Source: JBILCM01 sp044353165 | Lineage (GTDB): Bacteria; Bacillota; Bacilli; Paenibacillales; YIM-B00363 | NCBI GenBank assembly: GCA_044353165.1 | Contig: JBILCM010000018.1 | Span: 1 to 38,500 of the forward strand | Direction: 5' to 3' | Length of the DNA: 38,500 bases | Part shown: piece after piece, positions 33,320 through 38,500 of the stretch | How positions within the stretch are numbered: the stretch's first letter is position 1 | Layout of the letters: every line of letters starts with the position of its first letter | The notes under the pieces: model-generated | Told to the model about the DNA's origin: nothing | The model's database searches: none | Seen by the model: the letters and a program-made list of their open reading frames with translations, nothing else | Made by a program: the position numbers and the translations under genes

Positions 33320-33361
33320 TGAGATATCGGCACCATTTTTACCCACATGAATCATATCTCA
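33320..33361 (-). repeat. Inverted repeat in the glmU leader
   Basis: TGAGATAT (33320-33327) is the exact reverse complement of ATATCTCA (33354-33361), with 26 bases between. It lies 30 bases upstream of the GTG start and just after the spoVG terminator. It could be an operator or an mRNA stem; its function is unknown. Confidence 0.5.
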
Positions 33362-33369
33362 CTTTCTTG

Positions 33370-33402
33370 CAAAAGAAAAGAGGGAACCGCCCAGGCTCCC
33401 TC
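33370..33402 (-). terminator. Rho-independent terminator after spoVG
   Basis: GAGGGAACC (33380-33388) pairs with GGCTCCCTC (33394-33402) apart from one mismatch, followed by TTTTCTTTTG on the minus strand. It starts 14 bases past the spoVG stop. Confidence 0.88.
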
Positions 33403-33416
33403 AGCATATTTCGTGA

Positions 33417-33704
33417 TTACGCTCCTTCTTCGATGACCACATCTCCAGCTGCAATTACGCGGTCATATTCCGCCAAGACTGCCGCCTGAATTTTTTCTCG
33501 CGTCGTTGACGAAATGGGATGAGCGATGTCTCTGAACTCTCCGTCGGGTGTTCGTTTGCTTGGCATCGCCACAAACATACCATTATTGCCGTCAATCACG
33601 CGGATATCATGAACAACAAACTCATGGTCAAACGTAATCGAGGCGATTGCCTTCATGCGCCCTTCTGAATTCACTCGGCGAAGTCTAACATCGGTAATTT
33701 GCAT
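33417..33704 (-). CDS. spoVG: SpoVG regulatory protein
   Basis: The 95-residue SpoVG-family nucleic-acid-binding regulator affects septation during sporulation and other stationary-phase traits. MQITDVRLRRVNSEGRMKAI, DHEFVVHDIRVIDGNNGMFVAMPSK and FRDIAHPI are diagnostic. AAGGTGGTGA precedes ATG 33704. It is its own unit: a sigma-H-like promoter upstream and a strong terminator downstream. Confidence 0.97.
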   Translation of the reverse strand: MQITDVRLRRVNSEGRMKAIASITFDHEFVVHDIRVIDGNNGMFVAMPSKRTPDGEFRDIAHPISSTTREKIQAAVLAEYDRVIAAGDVVIEEGA

Positions 33705-33747
33705 TTGGATTCACCACCTTTGCTTTTCGAAAAAAAGCTTTGGTTTA

Positions 33748-33774
33748 TATTTCCACATCATTATACAAATTCCT
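33748..33774 (-). promoter_or_regulatory. spoVG promoter, sigma-H-like with overlapping sigma-A -10
   Basis: AGGAATT (33768-33774) and GGAAATA (33748-33754), 13 bases apart, resemble sigma-H elements (AGGAWWT, GAAT). A perfect TATAAT (33760-33765) lies between them but lacks a good -35. B. subtilis spoVG is a classic sigma-H gene. Confidence 0.5.
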
Positions 33775-33794
33775 TCTGTAAGCCTAACTCTTTC

Positions 33795-34187
33795 TTACTT
33801 TTTTTCAGCGGGGACATAAAGAACTAGTTCGATTTCAACAAGCGCATCCTTGGGCAGGCGGGCGACTTCGACAGTAGATCTCGCTGGTTTATGACCTTCG
33901 AACATCTGCTCGTACACCGCATTAAATTCCGCGAATAAGCTTAAATCTTTCAGGTATACATTCGCCTTCACGGCTTGTGATAATGCGCCCCCGCAAGCTT
34001 CAGCAACAGCTTTCAGGTTCAAGATGACCTGGCGCGTCTGGTCGGACATGCTGGTTGCGATCATTGCACCGCTTGCAGTTAACGGCAATTGCCCCGATGT
34101 ATAAACAAAATCTCCTGCTCTGATGGCTTGCGCGTAAGGTCCGATCGCTGCAGGCGCTAGGTCTGTAGTGATTTCATGAAGGTGCAT
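33795..34187 (-). CDS. ridA: Reactive intermediate deaminase RidA
   Basis: Hydrolyses reactive enamine/imine intermediates such as 2-aminoacrylate. The 130-residue YjgF/YER057c/UK114-family protein has APAAIGPYAQAIRAGDFVYTSGQLP, VKANVYLKDLSLFAEFN and ARSTVEVARLPKDALVEIE, with the substrate-binding arginine in PARSTVEV. I start at ATG 34187, with GGGGAGG nine bases upstream inside purR; it overlaps the purR stop by 14 bases. B. subtilis yabJ is likewise co-transcribed with purR. Confidence 0.95.
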   Translation of the reverse strand: MHLHEITTDLAPAAIGPYAQAIRAGDFVYTSGQLPLTASGAMIATSMSDQTRQVILNLKAVAEACGGALSQAVKANVYLKDLSLFAEFNAVYEQMFEGHKPARSTVEVARLPKDALVEIELVLYVPAEKK

Positions 34188-35013
34188 CAACTGATTCCTC
34201 CCCAAAATAATTGCCCGGCACTAAGCCGATCTCTTTCGTTTTTGCATCAACATGTGTTAATTTGGCAAGTGAGCTGTATTCATGTACGAGTTGTTCTTCT
34301 TGATTGATATCTCCCGATTCTACGAGAACCCCTACGCCTTGCACGGTTGCATCGAACTCTTGCAACAAATCCATCATACCGCGAACGGTGCCACCAGCTC
34401 GCATAAAGTCATCGATGATGAGCACATTCGATCGCGGTTTTAAAGCCCGACGGGCGAGCGTCATCGTGTAAATCCGTTTGTTGGATCCGGAAACATAGTT
34501 GATACTCACAGAAGATCCCTCTGTCACCTTCGGATCCCTTCTCACGATAACGACAGGCAGATTCAAGTATGTAGCCGTTGAATATGCTAACGGAATGCCT
34601 TTCGTTTCGACGGTCATCACCACATCAATGGGACGGTCTCGAAAAGCCGTTGCAAAAATACGTCCGATATCATTGATAATAGCGGGTTGACCCAACAAAT
34701 CAGACATATATAGATAACCCCCGGGCAGGAGACGTTCGGGCTGAGCAAGTTGTTGACAAACATGTTCCACAAGTTTGATGGCATCGTAACGTGAAATTTG
34801 GGGTACAAATTTTACGCCGCCTGCTGCGCCGGTGACTGTATGTAATTGCCCGCTACCCTCAACCTCTAAAACTTCCTTGATGATCGCGAGGTCTTCACTT
34901 ATCGATGATTTTGCTGAAGCATATCGTTCAGCAAAAACAGACAGTGGGATCAAGGTATGCGGTTTTGACAACAACGTATGTGTCATTTCAACAAGGCGGG
35001 CGCTACGCTTCAT
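34174..35013 (-). CDS. purR: Pur operon repressor PurR
   Basis: Represses purine synthesis and salvage genes; PRPP relieves repression. The 279-residue protein has an N-terminal winged helix at about residues 1-75 and a phosphoribosyltransferase-like domain with the PRPP loop NVLIIDDFMRAGGT (197-209). It acts as a sensor and not as an enzyme. ATG 35013 has a GGGAGTG element farther upstream than usual. A promoter with a PurBox-like operator precedes it, suggesting autoregulation. ridA is coupled downstream. Confidence 0.96.
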   Translation of the reverse strand: MKRSARLVEMTHTLLSKPHTLIPLSVFAERYASAKSSISEDLAIIKEVLEVEGSGQLHTVTGAAGGVKFVPQISRYDAIKLVEHVCQQLAQPERLLPGGYLYMSDLLGQPAIINDIGRIFATAFRDRPIDVVMTVETKGIPLAYSTATYLNLPVVIVRRDPKVTEGSSVSINYVSGSNKRIYTMTLARRALKPRSNVLIIDDFMRAGGTVRGMMDLLQEFDATVQGVGVLVESGDINQEEQLVHEYSSLAKLTHVDAKTKEIGLVPGNYFGEESVDAPS

Positions 35014-35048
35014 CGGATCTATGGCACTCCCTTCTTGTACTTAGTGAG

Positions 35049-35078
35049 AATATAACACTGTTGTTCGTATTTATTCAA
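35049..35078 (-). promoter_or_regulatory. purR promoter with PurBox-like operator
   Basis: TTGAAT (35073-35078, overlapping the ispE stop) lies 18 bases from TATATT (35049-35054) on the minus strand. The spacer holds AAATACGAACAAC (35060-35072), which fits the PurBox AWWWCCGAACWWT at 11 of 13 positions. A degenerate inverted partner may lie near 35043-35053. Confidence 0.65.
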
Positions 35079-35938
35079 GTTGGTGAAGATAGCAATCGAA
35101 CAGCATACACTTCTTTACAGAACCCTCTAAGGCCATTATATATTTTGGCAGCCTTCGATTCACGCTTCACAATCCCGAATACCGTCGGTCCACTACCCGA
35201 CATGAGTGCACCATCTGCACCCAGCTTTAACATCAGTTGTTTCAATATACGCACTTGCGGATGCAACTCCATCGTAACATCCTCTAGAACGTTGCCCAAA
35301 GATCGGCACATCCTGTAATAGTCACCCTCATCAATGGCCTGCAACAACTGTTGTGTCGGCGGGTGTCGTTCGATCGCATCGGCTCGCAGGCGCCCATACA
35401 CATCGGCTGTCGATACTTGAATCGGTGGCTTTACCAGAATGATCCAACATTGCGGCGGACTGCCGACATTCGATAACTTCTCGCCTCTGCCTGTAGCCAA
35501 CGCAGTGCCTCCAGCGATGCAGAACGGCACATCCGAGCCAAGCTCTTTACCCAAAGTGCGCAGTTCATCTGTACTTATGCCAAGTCCCCATAAACGGTTT
35601 AATCCTCGCAATGTGGCAGCTGCATCCGAACTACCGCCTGCCAGCCCTGCAGAGACGGGAATCCTTTTGTCCAGATGAATATGTACGCCTTTCCTTACTT
35701 CATATCGTTCTTTCATTAACTTCGCTGCTTGGAATGCCAAGTTTTTCTCATCAAGCGGTATAGATCCCGACTGACTTGAGATGTGGATGGTGTCGCTGGG
35801 CAATTCCTCCATCTCCAGCCGATCAGCCAAATCTACCATGGTCATAATCATTTGAACTTCGTGATATCCATCATTACGCTTATGTAAAACATCTAACGAC
35901 AAGTTAATTTTGGCCGGAGCTTTCTCATACACTCTCAC
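35075..35938 (-). CDS. ispE: 4-diphosphocytidyl-2-C-methyl-D-erythritol kinase
   Basis: GHMP kinase of the MEP isoprenoid pathway, phosphorylating the 2-hydroxyl of CDP-ME. The 287-residue protein has the N-terminal YEKAPAKINLSLDVLHKRNDGYHE with its active-site lysine, the ATP loop PVSAGLAGGSSDAAA near residues 93-107, LGSDVPFC, and MSGSGPTVFGI near the C-terminus. The start is GTG 35938 behind AAGGTGGTGA. A TAAAAT element upstream could be a -10, but no convincing -35 accompanies it. Confidence 0.96.
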   Translation of the reverse strand: MRVYEKAPAKINLSLDVLHKRNDGYHEVQMIMTMVDLADRLEMEELPSDTIHISSQSGSIPLDEKNLAFQAAKLMKERYEVRKGVHIHLDKRIPVSAGLAGGSSDAAATLRGLNRLWGLGISTDELRTLGKELGSDVPFCIAGGTALATGRGEKLSNVGSPPQCWIILVKPPIQVSTADVYGRLRADAIERHPPTQQLLQAIDEGDYYRMCRSLGNVLEDVTMELHPQVRILKQLMLKLGADGALMSGSGPTVFGIVKRESKAAKIYNGLRGFCKEVYAVRLLSSPT

Positions 35939-36040
35939 GAATTCACCACCTTCAAGGCTTCAACCCATCACTGTATTTTAACACAAACCTGAATACGCTT
36001 CTATGAACAGGACTTGCTATTTGTTCCAGTTCATAACCCC

Positions 36041-36071
36041 GAATAATACATGTATCGGTCAGCGGATACTA
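36041..36071 (+). promoter_or_regulatory. Sigma-G-like promoter of sspF
   Basis: GAATA (36041-36045) lies 19 bases from GATACTA (36065-36071). This resembles GHATR-N18-CATNHTA with one extra spacer base and one -10 mismatch. Forespore expression would suit the product. Confidence 0.45.
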
Positions 36072-36109
36072 CATCTTAGCCTAAAGAAGTAACGATTGAG
36101 GTGATAAAA

Positions 36110-36295
36110 GTGGGGCGCAGAAGACGAGGCGTTATGTCAGAGCAATTAAAATATGAACTAGCCAAAGATTTGGGATTTTATGAGACGATTCAAAGGGAAG
36201 GTTGGGGCGGAATTCGCGCCAAGGATGCTGGCAATATGGTGAAGCGCGCATTGCAGATTGCAGAGCACTCCATCTCACAGCATCGGCCTCGCTAG
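36110..36295 (+). CDS. sspF: Small acid-soluble spore protein SspF (alpha/beta-type SASP)
   Basis: DNA-binding spore protein of the alpha/beta SASP family. The 61-residue product MGRRRRGVMSEQLKYELAKD... has the family signatures KYELAKDLGFYETI and GGIRAKDAGNMVKRALQIAE and the same length as B. subtilis SspF. The GTG at 36110 is chosen because GAGGTGAT is just upstream and the resulting N-terminus matches; an in-frame GTG three codons earlier overlaps the Shine-Dalgarno. It lies between veg and ispE, as in B. subtilis, but is the only gene here on the plus strand. Confidence 0.94.
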   Translation: MGRRRRGVMSEQLKYELAKDLGFYETIQREGWGGIRAKDAGNMVKRALQIAEHSISQHRPR

Positions 36296-36305
36296 CTAGG
36301 AAAAT

Positions 36306-36346
36306 ACAGTAAACGGCAGAATCCTAAGGATTCTGCCGTTTACTGT
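36306..36346. terminator. Perfect 41-nt palindrome, bidirectional terminator of sspF and veg
   Basis: Two exact 20-base arms (36306-36325 and 36327-36346) flank a single central base at 36326. The core stem CGGCAGAATCC/GGATTCTGCCG is followed by GTTTACTGT in both directions, so it can end both convergent transcripts. It begins 11 bases after the sspF stop and 33 bases from the veg stop. Confidence 0.88.
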
Positions 36347-36378
36347 GAAACTATGTTATGCGTTCGCTTGCTTTCACT

Positions 36379-36657
36379 TCAGACTTGAACATAATTGATT
36401 CGAACTTGTCCATCATTACCGCCGCAAACAGTGACTTCCACAGTCTCCGTTAGGATATCGGCATAACTATACGACACTCGTTTAAAAGCGTGTTGTTCTT
36501 GATCAAGCTTAACGATAAAAATAGAAGGGTAGGTATCCTCTAAGACTCCAGTACGTTCGATCATCTTTCTACGACCGCCATTAGCACGAAGTGTAATTTT
36601 CTGGCCGACGTAAGCTTCAAGGCTTTTCTTGATTTCCATCAACGCATTCTTGACCAT
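36379..36657 (-). CDS. veg: Veg protein
   Basis: Small, highly expressed protein linked to biofilm gene regulation in B. subtilis through SinR. The 92-residue sequence has the family core LRANGGRRKMIERTGVLEDTYPSIFIVKLDQ (taken in parts: GGRRK, TYPSIF, KLDQ) and VSYSYADILTETVE. I use ATG 36657 with GAGGTGG nine bases upstream; a TTG two codons earlier is too close to the Shine-Dalgarno. Two consensus promoters drive it, which suggests strong constitutive transcription. Confidence 0.95.
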   Translation of the reverse strand: MVKNALMEIKKSLEAYVGQKITLRANGGRRKMIERTGVLEDTYPSIFIVKLDQEQHAFKRVSYSYADILTETVEVTVCGGNDGQVRINYVQV

Positions 36658-36684
36658 TGTCAACTACCACCTCTTTCCTTAGTT

Positions 36685-36714
36685 ATTATAACCTAAGGGA
36701 AGGGCTTGTGTCAA
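36685..36714 (-). promoter_or_regulatory. veg proximal sigma-A promoter
   Basis: A perfect TTGACA (36709-36714) lies 18 bases from a perfect TATAAT (36685-36690), 27 bases ahead of the veg start. Confidence 0.9.
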
Positions 36715-36725
36715 ATGAAAACCCA

Positions 36726-36755
36726 ATTATAGCAGTGTATGAATTGTGTTGTCAA
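36726..36755 (-). promoter_or_regulatory. veg distal sigma-A promoter
   Basis: A second perfect pair, TTGACA (36750-36755) and TATAAT (36726-36731), with the same 18-base spacing, lies 41 bases upstream of the first and 20 bases past the yabG stop. Confidence 0.88.
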
Positions 36756-36774
36756 CGACAAACAAGTAAAAATT

Positions 36775-37590
36775 TTAACTTTCTGCACCTAAACGCGGCA
36801 ATCCGATTCGAAAGCTCCCTTTGGTTTCAATTCCGCCTAAGCCTTTTAGACCACTTACCGTCTGTGTGATGACATCATAAATATTTACAGTGTCTTTGAC
36901 AGAAGTAAAAGCGGATTTCGCGGCAATGTAAACGGGGTCTAACGCATGAATGAGAATACGCTCTGGAGAGCTTGCAAAGTTGGCACCCGCTTGCAATAGG
37001 GCTTCAAAATGGGATTGGCAAGCACCGGCAATAACAGTGAGTTGATCACGGTTTCGTTCATAGAGACGAGCTACCCGAACCGCTTGAACAAAATGTTTTG
37101 AGTTTTTGTAATTTTGAATATCTTGCTTATCTATCGCTCGCCGATGCTTTACATATCCATCATGGCCTGTAATGACAACAATGTCCGGTTGAATCCTCGG
37201 TAGCAGCTCAACGAGTGCATTCGCCATTTCGGCTTCGCGGAGATGGTAACCTTCTGCAGGAATTTGCAGTCCATTATAAATAGACATACTCTTCTGTAAA
37301 TAATTGCGGTCACCATCCAAGTGCAATACCGTTCCTGGGATTTCGAAATACAGTTTTTCTGAACGTTTCATCTCGGGTGGATGTGGACGGTTGGGATGGA
37401 ATGCCCGTATGCCGCGTGTATCCGACTCTAATTTTGGTTCTGCGGTTGACTCCAAATCATCAACGGGTGCATCTGCCAGCAGCCGATATTGAGCCCCCTT
37501 CAGAACCGCCACCTGACTCCAAAGTTCTTGAACGCGAAAGACGACATCCCCACCGTAGGATTTCCTAACTACATAATCACCGAGCTTCAT
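36775..37590 (-). CDS. yabG: Sporulation-specific protease YabG
   Basis: Protease acting on spore coat proteins in the mother cell, or on germination precursors in clostridia. The 271-residue length is close to the family. KLGDYVVRKSYGGDVVFRV begins it, with a beta-barrel-like N-terminal part, then VLHLDGDRNYL, PDIVVITGHDGY and VIAGACQSHFEALLQAGANFASSPERI. The histidine of TGHDGY and the cysteine of GACQSHFE are good candidates for the active site by conservation. AGGAGG precedes ATG 37590. It follows rsmA by 33 bases; a mother-cell promoter would have to lie in or next to the rsmA end and I could not define one. Confidence 0.95.
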   Translation of the reverse strand: MKLGDYVVRKSYGGDVVFRVQELWSQVAVLKGAQYRLLADAPVDDLESTAEPKLESDTRGIRAFHPNRPHPPEMKRSEKLYFEIPGTVLHLDGDRNYLQKSMSIYNGLQIPAEGYHLREAEMANALVELLPRIQPDIVVITGHDGYVKHRRAIDKQDIQNYKNSKHFVQAVRVARLYERNRDQLTVIAGACQSHFEALLQAGANFASSPERILIHALDPVYIAAKSAFTSVKDTVNIYDVITQTVSGLKGLGGIETKGSFRIGLPRLGAES

Positions 37591-37623
37591 CTGTGATCCC
37601 TCCTGTTTACCATCTTATGGCGT

Positions 37624-38500
37624 TCAGGAGGGATTGGTTCGCAAATCATGCAATCGGTTCGTCAACATCGCAAATTCCTGTAAGGAAAGGGTCTCCCCTC
37701 TTCGTTCCGGAACAATGTGGCAGGACAACAGGAACGCACGGCACGCCTCTTTCCCTTGATCAAACGCGAAAAATCGTTGTTGTAAATTATTGATCAATGT
37801 CTTCCGACGTTGTGCGAAAGCAGCTTGTACAATCGAAAAAAATAGCGACTCATCCTTAACCGCTACTGCAGGTTGCCGCCGCATGGTCAATCTCACAACA
37901 GCCGAATCCACGCTCGGCCTAGGGACGAATACAGTCTGAGGCACCTTCATCACCAGTTCAGGGATTGCATAATATTGCACAGCGATCGATAAGCTTCCAT
38001 AGTCTTTCGTACCCGGCATTGCAGCGAATCGTTGAGCAACTTCTTTTTGCACCATGACAACGATTCGTTCAATGGGCAGCCTCGCTTCAAGCAATTTCAT
38101 CACAATGGGTGTCGTAATGTAGTAAGGCAAGTTCGCCACAACAGAAATGGATTCAACTGATGCGATATGTTCACGGATCACCGTATGCAAATCCAATTTT
38201 AATACGTCTCCGTGAATGATCGTAGTATTTGAATAATGGGACAACGTGTCTGCAAGGATGGGTAATAATCGCTGGTCAAGCTCAATCGCCACAACGTGTT
38301 TGCTAGCCAATGCAAGTTGTTCCGTAAGTGCGCCTATGCCCGGTCCGATCTCCAAAACACCATGGTCAGCACTCAACTCCGCAGCAGCAACAATTTTCGT
38401 TAAAATGTTTGAATCGATCAGGAAGTTTTGTCCCAGACTTTTTTTGAATGAAAATCCATATTTTTCAAGCAGCATTGCAGTCCGTCGAGGATTTGCAATG
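37624..38500 (-). CDS. rsmA: 16S rRNA dimethyladenosine transferase RsmA/KsgA (5' end outside window)
   Basis: Dimethylates two adjacent adenines near the 3' end of 16S rRNA. KYGFSFKKSLGQNFLIDSNI, the SAM motif LEIGPGIGALTEQLA, GDVLKLDL and the catalytic NLPYYITTPIV are present. An ATG occurs at 38475, but the frame stays open to the window edge and reads IANPRRTAMLLEKYG, which corresponds to the usual IATPxRTxEILxKYG start of the family. The true start therefore lies beyond 38500 and the gene is truncated by the window. Confidence 0.95.
   Translation of the reverse strand, partial: IANPRRTAMLLEKYGFSFKKSLGQNFLIDSNILTKIVAAAELSADHGVLEIGPGIGALTEQLALASKHVVAIELDQRLLPILADTLSHYSNTTIIHGDVLKLDLHTVIREHIASVESISVVANLPYYITTPIVMKLLEARLPIERIVVMVQKEVAQRFAAMPGTKDYGSLSIAVQYYAIPELVMKVPQTVFVPRPSVDSAVVRLTMRRQPAVAVKDESLFFSIVQAAFAQRRKTLINNLQQRFFAFDQGKEACRAFLLSCHIVPERRGETLSLQEFAMLTNRLHDLRTNPS

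Noticed and set aside
33720..33740. GCTTTT/AAAAGC stem before spoVG as a terminator of ridA
   Set aside because: The stem is AT-rich, lies between the predicted spoVG promoter and its start, and lacks a trailing T-run in the right place.
1..38500. CRISPR arrays, tRNA genes, insertion sequences, phage or toxin-antitoxin genes
   Set aside because: I looked for regular repeats, cloverleaf arms, transposase motifs and paired small genes on both strands and saw none; the region is compact and syntenic with known core loci.

Overview
The window is a conserved, origin-proximal housekeeping and sporulation block from an endospore-forming member of the Bacillales. The gene content (spoIIE, spoVT, spoVG, fin, yabG, yabP, yabQ, an SspF-type spore protein, purR, veg) and order match the B. 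subtilis rsmA-to-lysS region read in reverse complement. An HU gene between mazG and rqcP, a PpiC-type isomerase between hslO and cysK, and greA before lysS suggest a Paenibacillaceae-like lineage; this placement is inference and no genus can be named. Almost every gene is on the minus strand, so transcription runs from high to low coordinates. The one exception is the spore gene sspF.

Layout in transcription order. (1) 38500-36379: rsmA (start lies outside the window), yabG and veg, with two tandem perfect-consensus sigma-A promoters before veg. (2) 36041-36346: sspF on the plus strand, convergent with veg across a 41-nt palindrome. (3) 35938-33417: ispE, then purR-ridA behind a promoter containing a PurBox-like operator, then spoVG. 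(4) 33290-30037: glmU-prs-pth-fin, where fin has its own sigma-F-type promoter. (5) 29942-25740: mfd, then spoVT behind a sigma-G-type promoter. (6) 25628-22301: mazG-hup-rqcP, then yabP-yabQ-divIC. (7) 22208-21714: an S1-domain gene (yabR). (8) 21486-14865: spoIIE with Spo0A-box-like sites, tilS-hpt, ftsH. (9) 14705-8364: nadA-nadB-nadC-hslO-ppiC-cysK, apparently one operon from a consensus promoter to a strong terminator. (10) 8228-2364: the folate operon pabB-pabA-pabC-folP-folB-folK-HTH-dusB. (11) 2205-97: greA and lysS. (12) 1-70: what looks like the promoter and leader of an rRNA operon that starts just outside the window.

Functionally the block combines translation and RNA quality control (rsmA, pth, rqcP, tilS, dusB, lysS), cofactor synthesis (folate, NAD), cell envelope and isoprenoid precursors (glmU, ispE), nucleotide metabolism (prs, hpt, purR, mazG), transcription and repair (mfd, greA), proteostasis (ftsH, hslO, ppiC) and sporulation. 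Start codons are often GTG or TTG, and Shine-Dalgarno sequences are strong. Several genes usual at this locus in relatives are missing: ctc/rplY, spoVB, yabS/yabT and coaX. No intergenic stretch exceeds 300 bases. I saw no tRNA, CRISPR array, insertion sequence, phage gene or known riboswitch. I found no credible undescribed multi-gene system; the items worth a second look are regulatory arrangements and local rearrangements.
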